Origin: Asterias rubens
Taxonomy: Eukaryota; Echinodermata; Asteroidea; Forcipulatida; Asteriidae
DNA: 64,000 nt
Reading direction: 5' to 3'
Assembly (NCBI RefSeq): GCF_902459465.1
Contig: NC_047065.1
Span: forward strand, 15,477,634-15,541,633
Shown here: positions 1 to 9,699 of the stretch, one piece after another
Layout of the letters: the number at the start of each line of letters is the position of its first letter
Numbering within the stretch: position 1 is the first letter of the stretch
The notes under the pieces: generated by a model
Databases searched by the model: none
The model's input: only the letters and a program-made list of their open reading frames with translations
What the model was told of the DNA's origin: nothing
Program-made: the position numbers and the translations under genes

Positions 1-49
1 ATAATGTAGGATATGTGTACGCTATATGTAAGAACCAATTTTATAAAAT

Positions 50-345
50 TGCGGTAGAATGCCCGATTGTGAATGTGTCAAACTACCGTCAAATGACTGA
101 TTGGGAATGAGTCGAATTACCTTAGAATGTCTGATTGGGAATGTGTCAAATTGTCCTAGAATGCCTAATTGGGAATGTTTCAAAATGTTGTAGAATGCCT
201 AATTGGGAATGTTTCAAAATGTTGTAGAATGCCTAATTGGGAGGATGTCAAGTGGCCCTAGAATGCCCGGTTGGGAATCTGTCAAATTGCATTAAATGCA
301 TGATCAGGAATGTGTCGCCAAAGAATGCCCATTAGGGAATTATGT
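50..345. repeat. Minisatellite, ~37-bp period
   Basis: About eight degenerate tandem copies of a unit like AGAATGCCTAATTGGGAATG followed by TTTCAAAATGTTGT. Two copies around 155-240 are virtually identical. Confidence 0.8.
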
Positions 346-2540
346 CATCACACATTACTGATCATGAAGACTAATAACTTGGTTAGTTGCCTCACCCAAA
401 ATCTTTTATTTGAATATTAATAATGATCAATATTGTGACAAATGTTTTTTTTGGTGTGCAGAGATGACAGTTTGCTCATGAAAATGTTTGAAATAGGATC
501 AGCATGTTAAATGGCAAGTGTGGTGTTTAAATGGAAAGTATATGTTTGGTAATCCCCTCTTGAAATTAATGGCAATAAAACTTTTGGTTAGAAACCTTCA
601 GAAGCTTTCATGGTATTTAAAGCATTTTGAGAAACATTTCAATTGAGATAATGCGGTTATGGAAAAAGAAATAAGTTTTTTATGCCCCAAAATTTGAATC
701 TGAGATCGTAACGCTTCTCAGATTGTGTTTTCTTATTAGGGATTATTTTTTCTTCATGGACATATTCGCTCCGGATTAACACTGGTCTGCAGGCCCGAGG
801 CTAGTGATTTTAGCATCGGGCCATTTTAACTCAAGACCGTACAAGCGTGATGGTCTTGTGTTTTTCAACTGAAAAAAAGTTAGAATTCTCTTGAGTATCA
901 ATTACACTTTCCACAAAGACAAATGAGTGTAATTTTTAGTCCTTGTTAATTAACACTCACTTTGATTCTGCTATTGTAAAATAAATTACAAGAGCCCTGC
1001 AGTCTTGTGGTTTTTAACCAAAAATTTAAGCCCTGCTCGGGTGGCACGACTCCAGTCACATGAATCTGTAACATAATTCAGGTCACATGAGTCAGGTCGA
1101 ATGACTTAAGTCACATAAACTCCGGTTATACGACTCCTAGGTCACTTGACTCAGGTAACACAGTTCTTGTTATATATGACCAAGGTCAAACTTAAACGAG
1201 AGTGAATCTGATTATGAAGTCATGAGTCATGAGTTTGTGCTGTGACTCGGGATGAGTTTTTTGTCCTACCAGTAGACTCATTAGTAGGGGTCTGTAGGTT
1301 ATTAATCCACACTTCTGTATTGGACCTCGCCTTGAAGCGTTTCTGACGTTGTGAGGGTAGGTGGCTAGCAAAGGCTGTAGTTAACAAGGTGGTCGTGTGT
1401 TAGTGGTACAAACAAACTACTTATTACAAACAGAGTAAAGCCCAGTTCATACTTCCTGCGAATGCAAAAGCCATATCAAGTTTGACGGCACAAATTTGCA
1501 ACAAATAATTTGACTTCTACGAAACATTCACTACGAAAACAGTCCTGTGACGTCAAAATTCAACCAGCAGGCTTCATGCAGCCATTAACTTGTCACAGTG
1601 GCGGATCCGAAGGGTGTGGGGGACACCTGAACACCCATTGACAAAGTACTCCAAGGCCTGCTTTTACAAACTGGCTCCCCAGGGCGCAATTTCATAGAGC
1701 TGCACACAAAGTAGCTAAGCACAACAAAAACTATGCTTACTAGATTAAAGTTACCAGCCAAACTACCATGTCATATTTGCGACTTACATGTATGTTTGCT
1801 TATAATGGCAAATGATTCTAAGCCCCCCCTTTAGAAATCAACCCTTTGGACCCGCTACTGTCTCAATCATTGCTTTGTTCATCCCACAGACTGGCACTCT
1901 CTTACTGAAACATTCAGTGCTGTGGCTGTTATTGCTAAACAGGAAAACAAACAATGGCTGCAACATCAGTTTAGACCTTTTAGTCTTTTGCAATGCCCCA
2001 ACTATGAGTAAAAGTAATTTGTGCTAACCCAGTTGTGATACACATTAATTGGTGGACAATGTTTGTATACAAAGCTCTATAATGACTATTCCTAGGTTCC
2101 ACACAGAACTACAAAATGATACGATCTGTAAACATCAATGGGTCTGCTCAGATCTGTAAGGTCATTAGTATAAGTGGTAGGCCTATGGGTTTGATAAACG
2201 TTCTTTTGCATATTTTGGAACTCCTGGTAAGTAAATAGGGTTTGTTAATCAGAGTGGTCTTCAATAATATTTGTTTTCCAAAACGAAAAATTCATTTTCT
2301 AAGTAAATCATTTCCTTGTTCTGTTGTTGCATTTTTCATTTAATGACATTTTGATCGCGACGAATATGAAATTGTAATGAATGACCTTACAGCACTGAGT
2401 CGACGACTGGTAATATAGCTACAATGTGAAGTTTGGATTAAACTAAAGCTAGGAGCATACGTGTAAACACAACCGATATATGAATAACAGTGTTCAAATC
2501 AAAGCAACAGCTTAAGGGTTAGAGGTTATAGGTTACGGAT
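346..2540. other. Non-coding stretch, probably EXOC2 intron
   Basis: No exon recognised on either strand. It holds a degenerate ~17-bp GTCACATGACTC-type repeat (about 1040-1175) and a foldback fragment (about 1680-1815: GGGCGCAATTTCATAGAGCT). Confidence 0.5.
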
Positions 2541-2546
2541 CAGGGG

Positions 2547-2932
2547 TTAAAGGCACTGGACAAGTCTGGTAATTGTCAAAGACCAGTGTTCTCACTTGGT
2601 GTATCCAAACATATGCATAAAATAACAAACCTGTGCAAATTTGGCCTCAATTGGTCATTCAATTTGCAAGAGAATAATGAAGGAAAAAACACACTTGTTG
2701 TATTACTTTGTGTGCTTTCAGATGCATAACAAAACGCTTCTGCTCAAGTCTTTTATTATTTTAGTGAGAAATCCCTTTCTCAGAACTACACACATGTACT
2801 TCAGGGGGAGCCGTTTCTCACAATTTTGTATACTACTTGTATCAACAGCTCTTCATTGTTGTTCCAAGTAAGTTTTTTATGCTAACTATTATTTTGAGTA
2901 ATAACATGTACCAATAGTGTCCAGTGCCTGTA
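2547..2932. mobile_element. TTAA MITE, AGGCAGTGGACAC family
   Basis: Starts TTAAAGGCACTGGACAAG and ends AATAGTGTCCAGTGCC; the internal region carries the GAGCTCAATTGGTC and ATGCATAAAATAACAAACCT blocks shared by all copies. Confidence 0.8.
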
Positions 2933-2989
2933 AGGGTTAGGTGTTAGGGGTCAGTGGTTGGTTAAGGGGGCAACTTAAGAAGGCATTAC

Positions 2990-3117
2990 CTGCTAGTATG
3001 TCCTGGCAGTTCATGAACGTTCCTAGATTGGATTTGATGAATGTCTGAGGACCTTCCGTCTTGAGACTGGAGGATTGTTTCTGGATGTGGGCAAGCCCTT
3101 TCTTTAGGTCGTCAAAG
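2990..3117 (-). CDS. EXOC2: EXOC2 coding exon 6
   Basis: Acceptor GTTCCGTTTAAG, donor GTAATG (2989-2984); 128 nt. Encodes [34 protein letters not shown] and QDILAG, the start of the helical rod after the TIG domain. It leaves in phase 1; the following exon was not found and is presumably off the window. Confidence 0.85.
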
Positions 3118-6100
3118 CTTAAACGGAACAATGTACATAAAAAATTATAATACTATTAATAGCGGCTTCTTAGCTTCACTCAGTATTTTCCTGCCAGGCA
3201 TGTGGGACTACGTTTGAAATATGAGACCTACTGAAGTTGCTGTGGTGCAATATGCTGCCAATCAAACTAGGAACACTTTTTTTGATAAGTGTACTGGGTT
3301 ATTTTATGTGCGTTACACAACACACAGGACCACTGGCTTTACGTCCCATCTGAAGGATGAGCCAATGGTACTTTGACTAAAACCAACACCCTGCTGATCA
3401 GAAACACCAGAGTTTGAATTTGGTGCTCTTAACCGTTCGGTCACGACACTTCCACTTTCATCAAATGCATAGATAACATGAATGATTTGAAACTTTGCAT
3501 GGTTGGAGTATAATCAGGTTTAAGTGTGCGCTAGCACAATGTGTAAATCTCTTTGGAGTTGTGTAGGTCCGGTGGCTGACAACTCAACGTTTCGATCAGT
3601 ATGTTCTGATCGTCTTTTAGAGAATGCTGAACTCTGTAGCTAGATGCTTCTTATGTACTGTCTTTTGAGACTGACTGGAAGTTGGGCTTGCCTTCCAAGG
3701 CTCAACTACCACCCAGTAACAGAGTCATGCATTCTCCTGAAGACGATCACAGCAAACTGATCGAAACTTTGAACTGTCAGAACCAACACTACTCAAAAGA
3801 GATTTAAACATGGTGCTACCACAAACCTCAATACAATGGGACTGTTCTTCTAAAACCAACTTATCTTTAAATTCTAGTAATTTTATCAATTTTGGTTTTA
3901 CCCATTTACACCCATGTGTGTAAGCACTGTATGTATGCACTCGGTTCTTTCCTGAGCTCTATAAATCACAGGCATATTACTCAGGTTGGGATTCGAACCC
4001 AAGACCTTTGCAATTCTAGAGCAGTGTCTTATTAACTACACCATTGCCCGGTAGCTAGAGGCAGTTAATAATAATAATATCCTTGTAATACGCACGTATC
4101 CACCCGGTTCGATTCCTATAGTTTAGCAGCGGGAACTCCAACGATTTAATAGATGGAAACTCTTATAGATGGACTTTCTTATATTTTCTTATGAATTCAA
4201 AGTTTGAATGTATCCAACAGTGCTTACCTTGTGGAGCCATGGTTTTCAATGAGATACCACACTGGCTCAAAGTTCTTATGAGCTAGGTTACCGCTACCTG
4301 TAAGAGAAAAGCAACAATTAAAGACACTGGACACTACACATGTAGGTAATTGTCAAAGACCAGTCTTCTCACTTAGTGTATCTCCACGTATGCATAAAAT
4401 AACAAACCTGTAAAAATTTGAGCTCATTTGGTCGTCGAAGTTACGAGATAATTATGAAAGAAAAAACACCCTTGTCACACGATATGTGTGCTTTCAGATG
4501 CTTGGTTTCGAGACCTCAAATTCTAAATCTGAGGTCTTGTATCAAATTTGTGGAAAATTACTTCTTTCTCAAAAACTATTTTACTTTAGAGGGAGCTGTT
4601 TCTCACAATGTTTTATACTATCAACAGCTCTCCATTACTCGTCACCAAGGAAGGTTTTGTGCTACTAATTATTTTGAGTAGTTACCAATAGTGTCCAATG
4701 CCTTTAAATATAAGGGTAACTACATTTGAAAAAGCTCAAACTCAGGATTGATCCTTGTGTACCTAACACCTCCTTGAAACACCACAACCCCGACCGTCTG
4801 TCTGTAGCCGGCCTCTATCTTTTCTACAGACATTTCCCACTGTGTGTCTGACCTGGTTCCTCCAATCAGGAGGTTTGAGCAAGAAACCATCCTACTTGTA
4901 CCATGACCAAAATATTTCTGCTCAATCTACAATGACATTCCATGTCTGCGTGTAATGCTGGTTTAATCACCATGCTATGCTGATAAAGACGTACATTATT
5001 TTGGATGTTTTTTTATTTTTTATTATATATTTTTATGCAAGTCGCCCAAAAAGCCACTCTAGGTTAAGGGCTAAAGGAAGAAAACATAGACATGCAGAAA
5101 CTCAGTGGAGCTGAAGGTAGGAATTGACATTCCTCTTAAAAGATGGACGATCATAGGATGACAGTAAACATGCACCAGGCAAGGAGTTCCAAAGAGATGC
5201 AGTACGAGGGAAAAAGCTACTGGAGTAGCTCTTTGTTCTACATCTCGGCACAGCCACAGTCAAAGGATGAGAACAAGCAGAAAGCCTGGTCTCACGCTCA
5301 AACACCCTGACAGAAGGAACAAGGATGTTGACAAAGAACAATTGACTAGAACAGGATTTGTACCTGCAACCGCCGGACTGACGTGCTGCAGATCATTCAA
5401 GCCCTATACGTTGCCATCAGAGCATATGAGGTCACAGGTTCAACTTCAGTTCTCGTCAATTTACCCAGTCAGATTTTACTGTAGTTTATTGTTTCATAAT
5501 TATAGTGATTAGTAAATTTAGCTCATAAACACATATATTTACCCATCGGAAACATTGATGTCAGTTCTTCATCGGATAACACACTGTTTAAAAACAAAAG
5601 AGCAAAGATTATTAATGGCTCGCCATCGAAAATAACAATGTATTTATTAATGTATTTATTAATAACAATAATAACAACTAGTTCTTAGTTAACAACTAGT
5701 TCTTAATTAATGGGATTAACATTAATGCCCTGGAGAGTTTTCAGCCCCAGGCTGCAGTGGCGCTCCGATAGCAACCTCTACAATAGCAGGTAACCTGGGT
5801 GAAGAGAAGCATTTATAGTAAAGCATCTTGCTCAAGGACACAAGTGTTATAACACAGATTCAAACCCACATCTCGACGACTAAACCACCAGAACTTAAAT
5901 TCGATGGCTCTAAACCGCTCGGCCATGAAACCCTATAAATCCTATTGCAGAATCGAAACAAACAGCCTCTGTCTTTTCTAAATACTTCCAGATCTTAAAA
6001 ACACAACCATTTTGGGATGTCCACAATTAAATTGTACATTAAAAGTTTAAAGGATAAAGCTTTGCAGCAAAATTGTGACAAAACATTGTCAGACAATTAA

Positions 6101-7946
6101 AAACACTGAAAGATTTAGGAAAACTTTGTCTTACGAAGCACTTTCGACGGACAATCCCAGTGGGTCATCCGGGCCACCTTGAAGGGGAGATGAGGGTCTA
6201 TGGATAGTGGTCAGGTGACGGTCAAAGAAAGCAGACTCATCAACCCAAATTGGACACTCTTGTAAAGGATCTGAAATAGGACAAATTAATTTCACAATTT
6301 TATAGACACTGGACACTATTGGTAAGGGGTGTAAGGTTGCATAGACCATTTTTTTCTCTCTTAACGAGTCTTGACAAATGGTAATAGCATACACAAACCT
6401 CTGCATTTTTATGCCATGCACAATTGATCAGAAAAAAATGCACACAATAACTTGCAAAATTGTTTGTACATGGCTAATGGATGTGAGATAATTTCACGAT
6501 ACCAACAACAATTCATTCATAAATGCATGTCGCCAAACATGAACGTTTGAAAAACTTGGAAAACCATAAGATCCAGGTACTTACTTGGTAGGAACTGAAC
6601 ACTTCTGAATTTAACGGTGCATGTCCCTTCCCCGGCTGATTTGGTGGAGACGATGACATCACCAGTTCCTCTGCAGTTTGTCGTTCGACATACAATCTTA
6701 CTAGGGGAGATCCACTCCGCCAGCAGCACACAGTTCACTCCACAGATGGTCAGACCTTTAAAGGGAAGGTATAACAGTAATAATAGTGGTCGACATACAA
6801 TCTTACTAGGGGAGATCCACTCCGCCAGCAGCACACAGTTCACTCCACAGATGGTCAAACCTTTAAAGGGAAGGTATAACAGTAATAATAGTGGTCGACA
6901 TACAATCTTACTAGGGGAGATCCACTCCGCCAGCAGCACACAGTTCACTCCACAGATGGTCAGACCTTTAAAGGGAAGGTATAACAGTAATAATAGTGGT
7001 CGACATACAATCTTACTAGGGGAGATCCACTCCGCCAGCAGCACACAGTTCACTCCACAGATGGTCAAACCTTTAAAGGGAAGGTATAACAGTAATAATA
7101 GTGGTCGACATACAATCTTACTAGGGGAGATCCACTCCGCCAGCAGCACACAGTTCACTCCACAGATGGTCAAACCTTTAAAGGGAAGGTATAACAGTAA
7201 TAATAGTGGTCGACATACAATCTTACTAGGGGAGATCCACTCCGCCAGCAGCACACAGTTCACTCCACAGATGGTCAGACCTTTAAAGGGAAGGTATAAC
7301 AGTCATAATAGTGGTCGACATACAATCTTACTAGGGGAGATCCACTCCGCCAGCAGCACACAGTTCACTCCACAGATGGTCAGACCTTTAAAGGGAAGGT
7401 ATAACAGTAATAATAGTGGTCGACATACAATCTTACTAGGGGAGATCCACTCCGCCAGCAGCACACAGTTCACTCCACAGATGGTCAAACCTTTAAAGGG
7501 AAGGTATAACAGTAATAATAGTGGTCGACATACAATCTTACTAGGGGAGATCCACTCCGCCAGCAGCACACAGTTCACTCCACAGATGGTCAAACCTTTA
7601 AAGGGAAGGTATAACAGTAATAATAGTGGTCGACATACAATCTTACTAGGGGAGATCCACTCCGCCAGCAGCACACAGTTCACTCCACAGATGGTCAAAC
7701 CTTTAAAGGGAAGGTATAATAATAATAATAATAATAATAGTGGCCGACATACAATCTTACTAGGGGAGATCCACTCCGCCAGCAGCACACAGTTCACTCC
7801 ACAGATGGTCAAACCTTTAAAGGGAAGGTATAATAATAATAATAATAATAATAATAGTGGCCGACATACAACTTAAAAGGGGAGATCCACTCTCGGCAAG
7901 CAGCACACAGTTCACTCTGCAGATGGTCAGACCTTTAAAGGGAAGG

Positions 7947-7980
<34 letters not shown>

Positions 7981-8071
7981 GTGGCCGACATACAATCTTA
8001 CAAGGGGAGATCCACTCTCGGCAAGCAGCACACAGTTCACTCTGCAGATGGTCAGACCTTTAAAGGGAAGG

Positions 8072-8105
<34 letters not shown>

Positions 8106-8314
8106 GTGGCCGACATACAATCTTACAAGGGGAGATCCACTCTCGGCAAGCAGCACACAGTTCACTCCGCAGATGGTCAGACCTTTAAAGGGAAGGTATA
8201 ATAATAATCATAATAATAATAATAGTGGCCGACATACAACTTAAAAGGGGAGATCCACTCTCGGCAAGCAGCACACAGTTCACTCCGCAGATGGTCAGAC
8301 CTTTAAAGGGAAGG

Positions 8315-8348
<34 letters not shown>

Positions 8349-9271
8349 GTGGCCGACATACAATCTTACAAGGGGAGATCCACTCTCGGCAAGCAGCACA
8401 CAGTTCACTCTGCAGATGGTCAGACCTTTAAAGGGAAGGTATAATAATAATAATAATAATAATAATAGTGGCCGACATACAATCTTACAAGGGGAGATCC
8501 ACTCTCGGCAAGTAGCACACAGTTCACTCCACAGATGGTCAGACCTTTAAAGGGAAGGTATAATAATCGTAATAATATAATGGCTGGCATACAATCTGAA
8601 AACATTGTTTAGGGCAGAGCAGAGCTGCCAATATATGCATCTTGCAATCACTGATCAACGAAGATTTTGTACAACAATCACAGAGATCTTTTCATTCAAC
8701 ATTAAACAGGGAAATTATTTCCACAATCTTGGAGATTTTTTCAATTTTGTTCATCAGAATATACCTCCCAAAAATTTAACACAGCCTACATCATGACACT
8801 GTCTCAAAAATCCTGTTCTCCAACCTCCATTCTGAAATAACTTCACTGACTCCCCATTTATCAAAGAATCATCTTCAAGTCTAGTCATGCTCAATTTCCA
8901 GGGGTGGATTTCACAAATAGTTAAGACTAGTCTTATCTCGAGTTAGGATGAGTTACTTGTCCTACTTAGGACTAGCCTTACGTTTTTCATATCTCCTAAG
9001 ACTAGTCCTAAGTTAGGACCAGTCCTAACTCTTTGTGAAATCGACCCCTGATCAACCAAGTAGTTAAAAAATGGGTGTTGTGACTTGACTTAGCAGTCAA
9101 TAGTCGTGACTACGACAAAGTCTAGCTAGTCACCCAGGCTTACTCACCATGTAGATCCTTAGCATTTATACCCAGGTTTTCTCCTCTGATTGTGACCTTC
9201 GTACCTGGATGACCCTCTTTGGGGGACAATCCAGTCACCTTTGGGGGTTCTCTGCTCTTCTTCTGATTCAT
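2990..9271 (-). CDS. EXOC2: Exocyst complex component 2 (Sec5), 5' portion, six coding exons
   Basis: Sec5 is a subunit of the octameric exocyst that tethers secretory vesicles to the plasma membrane; its N-terminal TIG/IPT domain binds active Ral GTPases. Coding exons in transcript order on the minus strand are 9271-9148, 6755-6585, 6270-6135, 5583-5543, 4297-4228 and 3117-2990 (670 nt, 223 codons plus 1 nt). All junctions are GT-AG and phases agree (1,1,2,1,2,1). Recognition rests on VTIRGENLG and [19 protein letters not shown] in the TIG domain, then [31 protein letters not shown]. The family is ~920 residues, so about three quarters lies beyond the left edge; I found no further exon at 1-2989. 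A tandem array derived from coding exon 2 fills much of the first coding intron. Homology is clear; exact start and exon ends are read from sequence only. Confidence 0.9.
3145..3455 (-). mobile_element. tRNA-derived SINE (Leu-like head)
   Basis: Minus strand begins GTCGTGACCGAACGGTTAAG, continues CTCTGGTGTTTCTGATCAGC, and runs through a body with CACTTATCAAAAAA to a 3' tail near 3150. Same family as 39945-40210. Confidence 0.7.
3985..4060 (-). mobile_element. tRNA-like SINE head
   Basis: Minus strand reads GGCAATGGTGTAGTTAATAA (A-box-like), TTGCAAAGGTC and GGGTTCGAATCCCAACC (B box). Shares the TTGCAAAGGTC middle with 48405-48480, so a SINE family rather than a tRNA gene. Confidence 0.6.
4228..4297 (-). 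CDS. EXOC2: EXOC2 coding exon 5
   Basis: Acceptor TCTCTTACAG, donor GTAAGC; 70 nt, phases 1 to 2. Encodes [20 protein letters not shown] then STS, continuing into F-D-D-L in the next exon; WYLIENH is strongly conserved in Sec5. Confidence 0.88.
4319..4706. mobile_element. TTAA MITE, AGGCAGTGGACAC family
   Basis: Starts TTAAAGACACTGGACACT, ends CCAATAGTGTCCAATGCCTTTAA; sits 22 bp upstream of EXOC2 coding exon 5, inside its intron. Confidence 0.85.
5098..5341 (-). pseudogene. LINE fragment: reverse-transcriptase C-terminus
   Basis: Minus-strand peptide includes [34 protein letters not shown] and [11 protein letters not shown] then stop, the conserved C-terminal tail of CR1/Jockey-type non-LTR polymerases. 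No upstream RT domain remains. Confidence 0.75.
5543..5583 (-). CDS. EXOC2: EXOC2 coding exon 4 (41-nt microexon)
   Basis: Acceptor TTTTTAAACAG, donor GTAAAT (5542-5537). It encodes [15 protein letters not shown], equivalent to the SQKDLEMLFPG segment of vertebrate Sec5. Phases (2 in, 1 out) fit both neighbouring exons exactly, which supports so short an exon. Confidence 0.8.
5735..5935 (-). mobile_element. tRNA-derived SINE copy
   Basis: Minus strand carries GGCCGAGCGGTTTAGAGCCA and a B-box-like GGGTTTGAATCTG; body matches 40575-40737 (GTGAAGAGAAGCATTTA, CAGGTAACCTGGG). Confidence 0.6.
6135..6270 (-). CDS. EXOC2: EXOC2 coding exon 3
   Basis: Acceptor CCTATTTCAG, donor GTAAGA (6134-6129); 136 nt, phases 1 to 2. 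Encodes [20 protein letters not shown] and ...[12 protein letters not shown], matching the VWVDE / NPLGIE segment just after the TIG domain in animal Sec5. Confidence 0.85.
6585..6755 (-). CDS. EXOC2: EXOC2 coding exon 2: second half of TIG domain
   Basis: Acceptor CCCTTTAAAG before 6755; donor GTAAGT (6584-6579). 171 nt, entered in phase 1 and left in phase 1. Encodes [20 protein letters not shown], then [20 protein letters not shown] and [12 protein letters not shown], completing the IPT beta sandwich. This is the parent copy of the adjacent tandem array: its first ~75 nt and its acceptor are what is repeated. Confidence 0.9.
6756..8600 (-). repeat. Tandem array of partial EXOC2 exon-2 copies (16 units)
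   Basis: Immediately upstream (transcript sense) of coding exon 2 lie 16 head-to-tail partial copies of that exon. A shared CGACATACAA start falls at 6791, 6896, 7001, 7106, 7211, 7316, 7421, 7526, 7631, 7745, 7862, 7986, 8111, 8230, 8354 and 8473, with a fragment near 8586. The first nine units are exactly 105 bp and nearly identical; later units are 114-125 bp because an internal TAA microsatellite (minus: TTA) expands, and carry substitutions and a 1-bp shift. Each unit holds the acceptor CCTTCCCTTTAAAG and the exon segment coding [20 protein letters not shown] plus IVCR. 105 bp is 35 codons, so both strands stay open through the array. The similarity gradient suggests recent amplification next to the true exon. 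Confidence 0.95.
8898..9052. mobile_element. Foldback element (TTTCACAAAGAGTTAGGACT ends)
   Basis: Inverted arms AGGGGTGGATTTCACAAAT ... CTCTTTGTGAAATCGACCCCT around an imperfect palindrome of TCCTAAGACTAGTCC units. Other copies: 41278-41418, 46236-46393 and a truncated one at 24910-25035. Confidence 0.75.
9148..9271 (-). CDS. EXOC2: EXOC2 coding exon 1: start codon and first half of TIG domain
   Basis: Starts at ATG 9271-9269 (context GGAG-ATG-A) and ends at donor GTGAGT (9147-9142), phase 1. It encodes 41 residues beginning [20 protein letters not shown] and including [11 protein letters not shown]. Threonine 13 and arginine 29 align with the two residues reported as Ral contacts in mammalian Sec5, so Ral binding is probably retained (family knowledge plus alignment by eye). 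Confidence 0.9.
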
Positions 9272-9432
9272 CTCCACCAGGTGTGTGTATCACTAGGACT
9301 AGTTACGGATAGCTGTCCAGGTTTCACAAACGGCTATAATAGAAGTGAATGAGAACTACTTTAATCTTAGGCCTAACCCTCCCTAATCCTTATCTCTTTG
9401 CCAAATTAAAGGATTCAGAAGGAGTGAGGGTT

Positions 9433-9693
9433 TGGAAAGGTTTGCGGAAACACTAGTAATGACTATCTCTAGTGAGTTGGGGTGATTCTGAAAAGAACCG
9501 TTGGTTTCAACTCGACGTTTCGATCAGTATGTTCTTTTTTGACATGATCTGATCGTCTTCTGGAGAAAGCTTTCTCCAGAAGACGATCAGACTCAGAGTG
9601 ATCGAAACGTTGAGTTGAAACCAACGGTTCTTTTCAGAACCACCCCAACTCACTAGAGATAGTCATTACATGGTGTTACCGCAAACCTTTCCA
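9433..9693. repeat. Long inverted repeat / foldback element
   Basis: Near-perfect arms from TGGAAAGGTTTGCGGAAACA (9433) to its complement ending at 9693, with a perfect 40-bp core palindrome at 9551-9590 centred on AAGCTT. Part of the same sequence recurs at 3560-3640. Confidence 0.85.
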
Positions 9694-9699
9694 TATCGT

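Noticed and set aside
4418..4681. Recurrent ~60-90-codon frames in several places with similar peptides (CFQMLxFETSxSKSEV)
   Set aside because: They are chance readings through copies of the TTAA MITE; the similarity is that of the transposon.
6617..7876. A 419-residue plus-strand repeat protein
   Set aside because: It is the antisense reading of the exon array; the open frame is explained by a period divisible by three.
6690..8600. CRISPR-like array of direct repeats
   Set aside because: Units are 105-125 bp of near-identical sequence without variable spacers, derive from an EXOC2 exon, and the genome is eukaryotic.
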